From assembly GCF_001570985.1 (NCBI RefSeq), contig NZ_BCSS01000015.1, forward strand, positions 1 to 64,000: a DNA stretch of 64,000 bases, given 5' to 3'. Source of the DNA: Janibacter limosus NBRC 16128 (GTDB lineage: Bacteria > Actinomycetota > Actinomycetes > Actinomycetales > Dermatophilaceae). How positions within the stretch are numbered: position 1 is the stretch's first letter; each line of letters opens with the position of its first letter. Below the pieces are notes generated by a model that was not told where the DNA came from, did not search any database, and saw only the letters and a program-made list of their open reading frames with translations. The position numbers and the translations under genes were made by a program. This document shows, piece by piece, positions 8,924 through 16,306 of the stretch.

Positions 8924-9886
8924 TCACCGAAGGGGCTTGGTGCCCGTGACGCCGACGTTGTAGAAGAACCGCTGGGGCACGACCCGCCCGAGGAGTGCGT
9001 CGACCTTCATCAGGCGCTTCCACGAGCTGTGGGCGAAGGTCGCCCAGCCGAAGCCGAGCGCGTCCTCGGCGACCGCGTACTCGAAGGTGCGGATCGGCCA
9101 GCCGGCGAAGGCGGAGAGCAGCTCCTCGGTCGCCGTTCCGACGTCGGCGGCGCCGGCGTGACGCGCGATCGCGGCGAGCTCCCCCGGGTCGAAGGTGTGC
9201 AGGTCGACGACGGCCTCGAGCGCCGCGGCGCGCGAGGACTCGTCGAGCTCGGCCTGCGCGCGCGCCCACTTCGTGCGGAAGGGGGGCAGCTTGCTGACCC
9301 GGATGGCCGTCTCCCACGTGGCGCGGGAGATCTGCCGTGCGTACCAGTGCCCGATCCTCGTCGGCTCACCGGCGATGACGAAGCGGCCGCCCGGCTTGAG
9401 CACCCGCACGACCTCGCGCAGCGCGCCCTCGACATCGGGGATGTGGTGGATGACCGCGTGGCCGACGACGAGGTCGAAGCTGTCGTCCTCGTAGGGCAGC
9501 GCCTCGGCGTCCGCGACCCGGCCGTCGATCTCGAAGCCCAGCCGCTGGGCATTCTGCTGGGCGGCCTCGACCATGCCCGGGGACAGGTCGCTGACGTGGA
9601 CCTCGTCGACCAGGCCCGCGAGCTTGAGGTTGAGGGAGAAGAAGCCGGTGCCGGCGCCGAGCTCCAGGGTCCTGCCGTAGGGCAGCGACTCACAGGGGCG
9701 ACGCGTGGACTCCAGGACGTGCAGGAAGCGATCGCGCACGACGCTGGTGCACCGGTCGTCGAAGCTGATCGCCCACTTCTCGTCGTAGGTCTGGGCTTCC
9801 CAGTCGTGGTAGAGCACCTGGGCGAGCTTGTTGTCCGCCCAAGCCTGCTCGACCTCCTCAGCGCTCGCGGCGCCGGTCGTCGTCAT
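8924..9886 (-). CDS. class I SAM-dependent methyltransferase
   Basis: 320 residues. Motif I (LELGAGTGFFSLNL) at about residue 75, a following acidic loop (VSDLSPGMVEAAQQNA), VADAEALPYEDDSFDLVVGHAVIHHIPD and LREVVRVLKPGGRFVIAGEPTR identify a Rossmann methyltransferase of the UbiE/Methyltransf_11 type. The C-terminal ~120 residues are family-specific. The substrate is unknown. The ATG overlaps the stop of the enoyl-CoA hydratase gene (TGATG). The open frame continues upstream inside the hydratase gene, but that part is a shadow. Confidence 0.88.
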   Translation of the reverse strand: MTTTGAASAEEVEQAWADNKLAQVLYHDWEAQTYDEKWAISFDDRCTSVVRDRFLHVLESTRRPCESLPYGRTLELGAGTGFFSLNLKLAGLVDEVHVSDLSPGMVEAAQQNAQRLGFEIDGRVADAEALPYEDDSFDLVVGHAVIHHIPDVEGALREVVRVLKPGGRFVIAGEPTRIGHWYARQISRATWETAIRVSKLPPFRTKWARAQAELDESSRAAALEAVVDLHTFDPGELAAIARHAGAADVGTATEELLSAFAGWPIRTFEYAVAEDALGFGWATFAHSSWKRLMKVDALLGRVVPQRFFYNVGVTGTKPLR

Positions 9887-10665
9887 CAGATGCCTTCGAA
9901 GGTGGCCTTGCCGGGGCCGTTGTCGACGAAGCTGCGCATCCCGGCCTTCTGGTCCCGGGTCGCGAAGAGCGCGGAGAACAGTTGCGCCTCGATCTCCAGA
10001 CCCGTACCCAGGTCGGTCTCCAGGCCCTTGTCGACGGCCTCCTTGGCCGCACGCAGCGCCTGGGTCGGACCGGTGACGAAGGGGGCGACGAGCGCCTGGG
10101 CCGTCGCGAGCACCTCGGCCGCCGGGACGACCTTGTCGGCCAGCCCGATCTCGAGGGCCTCTGCGGCGCCGACGAAGCGACCGGTGAAGATCATCTCCTT
10201 GGCCTTGGCCGGACCGACGAGGCGCGGCAGCCGCTGGGTGCCACCGGCGCCGGGGATGATCCCGAGGGTGATCTCCGGCAGGCCGAGCTTGGCATTGTCG
10301 GCGACGACACGGAAGTCGCAGCACAGCGCCGTCTCGAGCCCGCCACCGAGCGCGAAGCCGGTAATGGCGGCGACGGTCGGCTTGGGGATCGCGGCGAGCG
10401 CGCGGGAGAAACGCTGCAGCAGGCGCACGTGGGCAGCCATGTCGGTGTACGACATCTCCGCCATCTCCTTGACGTCGGCGCCGGCGGCGAAGACCCGCTC
10501 GCCACCCCAGACGATGACGGCCTTGACGTCATCGCGGTCGGTGGCCTCCTGGGCCACGTCGACGAGGCGACGCTGCATGTCGGCGTCGAGAGCGTTCATC
10601 TTCGGGCGGTCCAGGACGATCGTGCCGATGCCGTCGGCGACCTCCAGGCGGACGATCTCGCTCAT
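9886..10665 (-). CDS. enoyl-CoA hydratase/isomerase (crotonase) family protein
   Basis: 259 residues. Crotonase fold: oxyanion-hole region VFAAGADVKEMAE, then GFALGGGLETALCCDFRV and LGLPEITLGIIPGAGGTQRLPR. The two glutamates used by true hydratases (in GGGLE and LPE) are both present, so hydration of 2-enoyl-CoA to 3-hydroxyacyl-CoA is likely. The C-terminus has the usual FATRDQKAGMRSFV helix. The ATG overlaps the upstream stop (ATGA). It could provide beta-oxidation or crotonyl-CoA chemistry linked to the acyl-CoA genes at 27-40 kb, but its specificity is not readable. Confidence 0.92.
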   Translation of the reverse strand: MSEIVRLEVADGIGTIVLDRPKMNALDADMQRRLVDVAQEATDRDDVKAVIVWGGERVFAAGADVKEMAEMSYTDMAAHVRLLQRFSRALAAIPKPTVAAITGFALGGGLETALCCDFRVVADNAKLGLPEITLGIIPGAGGTQRLPRLVGPAKAKEMIFTGRFVGAAEALEIGLADKVVPAAEVLATAQALVAPFVTGPTQALRAAKEAVDKGLETDLGTGLEIEAQLFSALFATRDQKAGMRSFVDNGPGKATFEGI

Positions 10666-11165
10666 GCCTGCGGCTCGCCGGCGTCGGGAGCGCCCTGCTC
10701 GTCGGGGTCCTGGCCGGTGGCGCGCTGGTGCCACAGCTGCACGCCCTGGAGGACGAGCGGGAGGGCCAGGCCGAGCAGGCCGCGCACGTCGGCGCCCCGC
10801 GGGAGGATGTGCTCGCTGGTCACGAGGAGGGTGTCGCCGGCGACCGCGGCCTTGACGAGGTTGAAGGCGACGTTGAGGTCATTGCTGACCTGCAGGCGCT
10901 CCATCGGGTCGGTGGGCACCGGGTCCTCGAGGGCCCACTGGCCGAAGACGCGCAGGACATTGGACTCGTCGTCCTGGCAGCGGACGAACATCTGCTGCTC
11001 GGAGAAGAGGAAGGCCACGTCGCCCTCGTCGTCGACGGTGGGCTCGAGGCCCAGCTCGCGCAGGGCCTCCTGCACGCGGTCGCTCAGGGGGGTTTCTTGT
11101 TCGGGCTGGGCACCACCGTTGGTGGGAGTGGGGCCAAAGTTCGGGAGGGCGGTCGGATCACTCAT
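10662..11165 (-). CDS. YbjN domain-containing protein
   Basis: 167 residues. A Pro-rich N-terminus is followed by a YbjN-type domain (about residues 20-140) with VQEALRELGLEPTVDDEGDVAFLF and ERLQVSNDLNVAFNLVKAAV. These proteins are soluble and resemble type-III secretion chaperones in fold; their role is unclear. The C-terminus is acidic and low in complexity. ATG 11165 was chosen because TACGTT lies 6 bases upstream, fitting a leaderless start, and GAGGGC also directly precedes it. It is the first gene of the coupled run leading through the hydratase to the YqfO-type gene. Confidence 0.8.
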   Translation of the reverse strand: MSDPTALPNFGPTPTNGGAQPEQETPLSDRVQEALRELGLEPTVDDEGDVAFLFSEQQMFVRCQDDESNVLRVFGQWALEDPVPTDPMERLQVSNDLNVAFNLVKAAVAGDTLLVTSEHILPRGADVRGLLGLALPLVLQGVQLWHQRATGQDPDEQGAPDAGEPQA

Positions 11166-11171
11166 GCCCTC

Positions 11172-11177
11172 AACGTA
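11172..11177 (-). promoter_or_regulatory. -10 box for the YbjN gene, leaderless type
   Basis: TACGTT on the minus strand ends 6 bases before the ATG at 11165. Spacing of 6-7 bases is that of leaderless actinobacterial transcripts. It lies only 9 bases from the glgX -10 on the other strand. Confidence 0.45.
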
Positions 11178-11186
11178 CCGACTGCT

Positions 11187-11192
11187 TACCCT
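11187..11192 (+). promoter_or_regulatory. -10 box for glgX, leaderless type
   Basis: TACCCT ends 7 bases before the glgX ATG at 11200, so transcription would start at the A of the start codon. No good -35 or ribosome site is visible. Confidence 0.5.
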
Positions 11193-11199
11193 GTGAGCC

Positions 11200-13302
11200 A
11201 TGTCGACCACTTCCGCGCAGGCACTCCCCCACCTTCCGACTCCGGGCGTGCGCCCTGTCGACGGCGGCATCGAGGTCGCGATCCACGCCGCGGCGGCCAG
11301 CGCCGTATGGCTATGCACCTTCGACGACGAAGGCGATGTCCTGAGGCGCGACGGAGGAGCCTCGAAGGGGTGCGAGACCCGCGTCGCGCTGCCTGCCGCC
11401 GACGACGGGTGGTGGGCCGGCTTCGTCCCGGACGTCCAGCCGGGCACGCGCTACGGGCTGCGGGCCTACGGCCCGTGGGAACCCGCTGCGGGCCACCGGT
11501 ACAACCCCGCGAAACTGCTGCTCGACCCGTGGGCCCGCTCCGTCGAGGGCGACCTCTCCTACGAGCCGGCCGTCTACGGGCACGTGGTCGACGAGTCCGG
11601 CGAAGGGGACCCCAGCGTTCGCTCCGAGCTGGACTCCGCCCCCTTCGTCCCGCGGTGCGTGGTGCTGGACACCGCCTTTGACTGGGGCGAGGACGCGCGA
11701 CCGGCCCACCCTCGTGACGAGCGGGTCGTCTACGAGGTGCACGTGCGCGAGATGACGATGCGGCTGCCCGGGGTGCCCGAGCACCTGCGCGGTACCTACG
11801 CGGGCCTGTGCCACCCGGCGACGATCGAGCACCTCAAGGCGCTCGGTGTGACGACGGTGGAGCTGCTGCCGGTGCACGCCTTCGCCGATGAGCCACACCT
11901 CGCGCACCGGGGCCTGACCAACCACTGGGGCTACAACACGCTCGGGTTCTTCGCGCCGCACGCGCCGTACGCGAGCAACCAGGACCCGCACGAGGTGCTG
12001 CGCGAGTTCAAGGGCATGGTCAAGCTCCTGCACGCCGCCGGGATCGAGGTGCTGCTCGACGTCGTCTACAACCACACGGCCGAGCAGAGCATCGGCGGCG
12101 CCACCGTCTCGTGGCGGGGACTCGGCGCGCCGACCTGGTACCGGCTGGACGAGCAGGGCAACGACGTCGACGTGACCGGCTGCGGCAACACCCTCGACCT
12201 CACCGACCCGGTCGTCCTCGAGATGGTCCTGGACTCGCTGCGCTACTGGGTGAACGAGTGCCACGTCGACGGCTTCCGCTACGACCTGGCCGTGGCGCTG
12301 GGCCGTGGCGAGGACCTCGGGTACGACGCGGACCACCCCTTCCTCGTGGCGGTGCTCGAGGACCCGGTCCTGTCACAGGTGCTGCACGTCGCCGAGCCGT
12401 GGGACCTGGGACCGGACGGCTGGCGGACCGGCCAGTTCCCCGGGGCGTGGGCGGAGTGGAATGACCGCTTCCGCGATGCCGCGCGCGACTTCTGGCTGGC
12501 CGACGCCGGCGCGCTGTCGCGCGGTGAGGTGAGTGGTGACGGCGTGCGTGAGATCGCCACCCGGCTCGTCGGCAGCCGGGACCTCTTCGGCGAGCGCACC
12601 CCCCTGTCCTCGGTCGGCTTCGTCACCGCGCACGACGGCTTCACCATGGCCGACCTGGCCGCCTACGACACCAAGCACAACGAGGCCAACGGCGAGGACA
12701 ACCGCGACGGCAATGACCACAACCGCTCGTGGAACCACGGCGCAGAGGGCGCGACGGACGACGCGGTCATCCAGCTCGCTCGGCGGCGCTCGGTCCGCAA
12801 CCTGCTCGGCACCCTCCTGCTGTCGTCGGGGATCCCGATGATCGCCTCGGGCGACGAGATCGGGCGGACGACGGGCGGCAACAACAACCCCTACTGCCAG
12901 GACAACGAGATGACCTGGCTGGACTGGGAGCTCGACCCGGCGCAGGAGGACCTGCGGGCGACGGTCGCGCACCTGACCGCCCTGCGCCGTGAGATCCCGG
13001 TGCTGCGCGACCACGACGAGTCGGTGATCGGCTGGTACGACGAGACCGGTGCGCCCATGCGCGACGAGACCTGGGAGCAGGACGATCGCCGCACCCTCCA
13101 GCTGCACCTGGCCGGAGAACCCTCGGCCCTGCTCGTCCTGCACGGCGGCCTCGGCCCCGTCGACGTGACGCTCCCCGACGTCGGGCCGCTGCGCCTGCGG
13201 TGGGACAGTGCGTGGGAGCGGCCGGCTGGGCCGGGATCAGCCCCCGGCGAGCGTGGCGTCGAGACCCTCACCCCCCTCAGCGTGCGGCTCTACACGAGCT
13301 GA
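11200..13302 (+). CDS. glgX: glycogen debranching enzyme GlgX
   Basis: 700 residues, usual for the family. GlgX cleaves alpha-1,6 branches of glycogen trimmed by phosphorylase. An N-terminal CBM48-like domain (about residues 10-160, ending in RYGLRAYGPWEPAAGHRYNPAKLLLDPWA) precedes the GH13 barrel. Catalytic residues: nucleophile in DGFRYDLA (D362), acid/base in VAEPWDLG (E399), and AHDGFT (D479). DEIGRTTGGNNNPYCQDNEMTWLDW is GlgX-typical. It faces glgP, its functional partner, across a hairpin-rich intergenic region. The start appears to be leaderless. Confidence 0.95.
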   Translation: MSTTSAQALPHLPTPGVRPVDGGIEVAIHAAAASAVWLCTFDDEGDVLRRDGGASKGCETRVALPAADDGWWAGFVPDVQPGTRYGLRAYGPWEPAAGHRYNPAKLLLDPWARSVEGDLSYEPAVYGHVVDESGEGDPSVRSELDSAPFVPRCVVLDTAFDWGEDARPAHPRDERVVYEVHVREMTMRLPGVPEHLRGTYAGLCHPATIEHLKALGVTTVELLPVHAFADEPHLAHRGLTNHWGYNTLGFFAPHAPYASNQDPHEVLREFKGMVKLLHAAGIEVLLDVVYNHTAEQSIGGATVSWRGLGAPTWYRLDEQGNDVDVTGCGNTLDLTDPVVLEMVLDSLRYWVNECHVDGFRYDLAVALGRGEDLGYDADHPFLVAVLEDPVLSQVLHVAEPWDLGPDGWRTGQFPGAWAEWNDRFRDAARDFWLADAGALSRGEVSGDGVREIATRLVGSRDLFGERTPLSSVGFVTAHDGFTMADLAAYDTKHNEANGEDNRDGNDHNRSWNHGAEGATDDAVIQLARRRSVRNLLGTLLLSSGIPMIASGDEIGRTTGGNNNPYCQDNEMTWLDWELDPAQEDLRATVAHLTALRREIPVLRDHDESVIGWYDETGAPMRDETWEQDDRRTLQLHLAGEPSALLVLHGGLGPVDVTLPDVGPLRLRWDSAWERPAGPGSAPGERGVETLTPLSVRLYTS

Positions 13303-13322
13303 GCCGCGCCCAGAGCGCCCGA

Positions 13323-13346
13323 CATCGGCGGCCCGGGCCGCCGATG
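13323..13346. terminator. 24-bp perfect palindrome, glgX terminator
   Basis: CATCGGCGGCCC followed directly by its exact complement, 20 bases after the glgX stop; a T-containing stretch (TTCTTGTT) follows on the plus strand. Confidence 0.6.
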
Positions 13347-13360
13347 CTGGGCGGCGGTTC

Positions 13361-13476
13361 TTGTTACCTGCGGGTACGACGTGCACCACCCACAACTAGA
13401 GATGACCAACCCGCGAATATCCGGGACCCCACCCGCTCAGCTCGCCACAGGTGCACGTCGTACCCGCAAGTAACAA
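13361..13476. repeat. long-armed inverted repeat (27-bp arms, 62-base spacer)
   Basis: Arms 13361-13387 and 13450-13476 are complementary at 26 of 27 positions. The spacer is not obviously coding. It could be a small mobile or extragenic element, or a structured RNA; nothing identifies it. A comparable architecture lies at 35865-35965. Confidence 0.6.
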
Positions 13477-13539
13477 TCGGGAGCGGGGCGGACGCGGGAG
13501 GCAAAGCGCCGGACGGCGGAGGGGCGTGGCGCGACTCAA

Positions 13540-13598
13540 GGAAAAGTCCGGACTGACAAGAACCCGCACGGTGCAGGGAGAGCAGTCCGGACTTTTCC
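13540..13598. repeat. inverted repeat with self-palindromic arms, possible glgP terminator
   Basis: Perfect 16-bp arms (13540-13555, 13583-13598; GGAAAAGTCCGGACTG) flank a 27-base loop. Each arm contains the palindrome AGTCCGGACT, so two alternative foldings exist. On the minus strand it lies about 65 bases beyond the glgP stop. Confidence 0.55.
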
Positions 13599-13662
13599 CC
13601 AGCGCCACGTCCCTGCGCCGTCCAGATCAACCCGACCGAGCGGACAGTCCTCGTCGTCCCGG

Positions 13663-16233
13663 TCAGGCGTTCGCGACCAGCCCCAGACTGGCCGGGAAGG
13701 CCATCAGCTCGTGCTTGGGCAGCACCCGCACGGTCCAGCCGAACTGGCCGGTGCGCTCGATGGGGACCTGCCCGCCGAACCTTGCCTTGCCGTCCTCGTA
13801 GCCCTCGACGAAGGACAGCGAGGTCGCGTCCCACTCGACGAGGTCATCGGTGCCCAGCGCGACGCGACCGGCGACGACCTGGACGTCGACCTCGTCCGGG
13901 GCGAGGCCGTCGAGGGCGACATAGGCGTCGACGCTGAGCGACTCCCCGACGATCGGGCTGTCGGAGACGCCGGAGCCTTCGACATGGTCGACGTGCACGG
14001 ACGGCCAGCCGGCGCGAGCGCGGGCCTTGTAGTCCGCGAGCTCCTTGGCGCCGGCGTGGTCGTCGGCGTTGACCCGGGCGTTGTGGGCGGCCGCGGGGGC
14101 GTAGAGACGCTCGGTGTAGTCGCGCACCATGCGGGTGGCCAGGACCTTGGGCCCGAGGGTCGTGAGGGTGTGGCGCAGCATCGAGAGCCAGTGCTGCGGC
14201 AGGCCGGCCTCGTCGACGTCGTAGAAGCGCGGGGCGACCTGGGTCTCGATGAGGTCGTAGAGGGCCGCGGCCTCGATGTCGTCGCGGCGGGACTCGTCCT
14301 CGACGCCGTCAGCGGTCGGGATCGCCCACCCGTTGTCACCGTCGAACCACTCGTCCCACCAGCCGTCGAGGATCGACAGGTTGAGGCCGCCGTTGAGGGC
14401 TGCCTTCATGCCGGAGGTCCCGCACGCCTCGAAGGGACGCAGCGGGTTGTTGAGCCAGACATCGCAGCCGGGGTAGAGCGTGCGGGCCATCGCGATGTCG
14501 TAGTTGGGCAGGAAGACGATGCGGTGGCGCACGTCCTGCTGGTCGGCGAAGCGGACCATCTGCTGGATGAGCTGCTTGCCGGTCTCGTCCGCCGGGTGCG
14601 ACTTGCCGGCGATGACCAGCTGGATCGGACGCTCGGGGTGGAGCAGCAGTGCCTTGAGCCGCTCGGGGTCGCGCAGCATCAGGGTCAGTCGCTTGTAGGT
14701 CGGCACGCGGCGGGCGAAGCCGATCGTCAGCACCTCGGGGTCGAGGACCGAGTCGGTCCAGCCGAGCTCGGCGTCGCTCGCCCCGCGCTTGCCCCAGCTG
14801 GAGCGCAGCCGGGCGCGCACGTCCTCGACGAGCCGCGAGCGCATCTGCGCCTTGGCCGACCAGATCGACTCCCCCGGCACGTCCGGGATCTCGCTCCACC
14901 GGTCGGAGGCCTCGACGTCACGGCCGCCGAGGTACTGGGCGGCGATGTCGTAGACCGAGTCGTCGACCCAGGTCGGGGCGTGGACGCCGTTGGTGATCGA
15001 GGTGATCGGCACCTCGGAGTCGTCGAAGCCGGGCCACAGGCCGTCGAACATCCCCCGGGAGACGACCCCGTGCAGCCGGGAGACGCCATTGGCCCGCTCG
15101 GCCAGCCGCAGCCCCATGACCGCCATGTTGAAGATGCCCTCGGAGCCGCCCTCGTAGGTCTCGGCACCGAGCGCGCGCAACTTGTCCAGAGGGACCCCGG
15201 GCAGCTCCTGCGCGCCACCGAAGTAGCGCTCGAGCAGGGCCACGTCGAAGCGGTCGATGCCTGCGGGCACGGGCGTGTGCGTGGTGAAGACGGTGCCGGC
15301 GCGGGCGGCCTCCATCGCCTCCTCGAAGCTCATCCCCGCGGATTGGGTGAACTCGCTGATCCGCTCGATGCCGAGGAACCCGGCATGCCCCTCGTTGGTG
15401 TGGAAGACCTCCGGCTCGGGGGCTCCGGTGAGGCGCGACCAGAGACGCAGTGCGCGCACGCCGCCGATGCCGAGCAGCATCTCCTGCTGGAGCCGTTGCT
15501 CGCCGGCGCCGCCGTAGAGGCGCTCGGTGACCGCGCGCATGGCGTCGTCATTGCCCGGGACATCGGAGTCGAGGAGCAGCAGCGGCACGCGGCCGACCTG
15601 AGCCCGCCAGACGTGCGCTCGCAGCTCGGCACCGCCGGGCATACCGACGGTGATGACGCACGGGGTCTCGTCGTCCTCGCGCAGCAGGGTGAGCGGCAGT
15701 CCCTGCGGGTCGAGGACCGGGTAGTTCTCCTGCTGCCAGCCATCGGCGTCGAGGCTCTGCTTGAAGTAGCCGGTCGTGTAGAAGAGGCCCACGCCCACGA
15801 TCGGGACGCCGAGGTCGGACGCCGCCTTGAGGTGGTCGCCGGCGAGGATCCCGAGGCCTCCGGAGTACTGCGGGAGCACCTCGGTGATCCCGTACTCGGG
15901 GCTGAAGTAGGCGATCGACGACGGGAGGCTCTCCCCTGCGTCCTGGTACCACCGGCGGGAGGTCAGGTACTCGTCGAGGCCGGCCTTGGCCGCGCGGACG
16001 CGGGCGACGAGGTCCTCGTCCGCGGCCAGCTCCTCCAGCTCGCTGCCGGAGAATGCAGCGAGCAGGCGCACCGGGTCGTGGTCGGCCTCCTCCCAGCGCT
16101 GCGGGTCGAGCCCCGCGAAGAGCTCCCGCGTGGGCGAGTGCCAGCTCCACCGCAGGTTCATCGCGAGGTCCCCGAGTGCGGCGATCGGCTCGGGCAGGGC
16201 AGTGCGGACGCTGAAACGTCGAATGGCCTTCAC
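13663..16233 (-). CDS. glgP: alpha-glucan (maltodextrin/glycogen) phosphorylase, DUF3417-containing GlgP
   Basis: 856 residues. It releases glucose 1-phosphate from alpha-1,4-glucan ends with PLP as cofactor. The N-terminal KAIRRFSVRTALPEPIAALGDLAMNLRWSWH segment is the DUF3417 region of actinobacterial GlgP. Phosphorylase motifs follow: FSPEYGITEVLPQYSGGLGILAGDHLK, HTPVPAGIDRF, NGVHAPTWV, GFARRVPTYKR, and the PLP-site region NNPLRPFEACGTSGMKAALNGG. GTG 16233 is preceded at 7 bases by CAAGAT (leaderless-like); ATG 16242 in the same frame is an alternative. It is divergent from glgE and convergent with glgX. Confidence 0.94.
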   Translation of the reverse strand: MKAIRRFSVRTALPEPIAALGDLAMNLRWSWHSPTRELFAGLDPQRWEEADHDPVRLLAAFSGSELEELAADEDLVARVRAAKAGLDEYLTSRRWYQDAGESLPSSIAYFSPEYGITEVLPQYSGGLGILAGDHLKAASDLGVPIVGVGLFYTTGYFKQSLDADGWQQENYPVLDPQGLPLTLLREDDETPCVITVGMPGGAELRAHVWRAQVGRVPLLLLDSDVPGNDDAMRAVTERLYGGAGEQRLQQEMLLGIGGVRALRLWSRLTGAPEPEVFHTNEGHAGFLGIERISEFTQSAGMSFEEAMEAARAGTVFTTHTPVPAGIDRFDVALLERYFGGAQELPGVPLDKLRALGAETYEGGSEGIFNMAVMGLRLAERANGVSRLHGVVSRGMFDGLWPGFDDSEVPITSITNGVHAPTWVDDSVYDIAAQYLGGRDVEASDRWSEIPDVPGESIWSAKAQMRSRLVEDVRARLRSSWGKRGASDAELGWTDSVLDPEVLTIGFARRVPTYKRLTLMLRDPERLKALLLHPERPIQLVIAGKSHPADETGKQLIQQMVRFADQQDVRHRIVFLPNYDIAMARTLYPGCDVWLNNPLRPFEACGTSGMKAALNGGLNLSILDGWWDEWFDGDNGWAIPTADGVEDESRRDDIEAAALYDLIETQVAPRFYDVDEAGLPQHWLSMLRHTLTTLGPKVLATRMVRDYTERLYAPAAAHNARVNADDHAGAKELADYKARARAGWPSVHVDHVEGSGVSDSPIVGESLSVDAYVALDGLAPDEVDVQVVAGRVALGTDDLVEWDATSLSFVEGYEDGKARFGGQVPIERTGQFGWTVRVLPKHELMAFPASLGLVANA

Positions 16234-16293
16234 CCCGCCCATCTTGGGGGATCCGGAGGGGGCGCGCCAAGTCCTCACGGGTGTCGCCGCGGG

Positions 16294-16299
16294 TAACGT
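16294..16299 (+). promoter_or_regulatory. -10 box for glgE, leaderless type
   Basis: TAACGT ends 7 bases before the GTG at 16307. This spacing supports that GTG as the start and a transcript without a leader, about 60 bases from the divergent glgP start. Confidence 0.5.
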
Positions 16300-16306
16300 T
16301 GCGGTG

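Larger units (their letters stand above)
13303..13662. other. 360-bp non-coding region between convergent glgX and glgP
   Basis: No convincing gene: open frames here are read through the inverted repeats and resemble nothing. The interval holds three separate strong inverted repeats (13323-13346, 13361-13476, 13540-13598), far more structure than two converging terminators need. Confidence 0.7.

Noticed and set aside
13364-13834. 156-codon minus-strand open frame running through the glgX/glgP intergenic repeats
   Set aside because: It reads through two inverted repeats and into glgP out of frame, with no recognisable motif or ribosome site.
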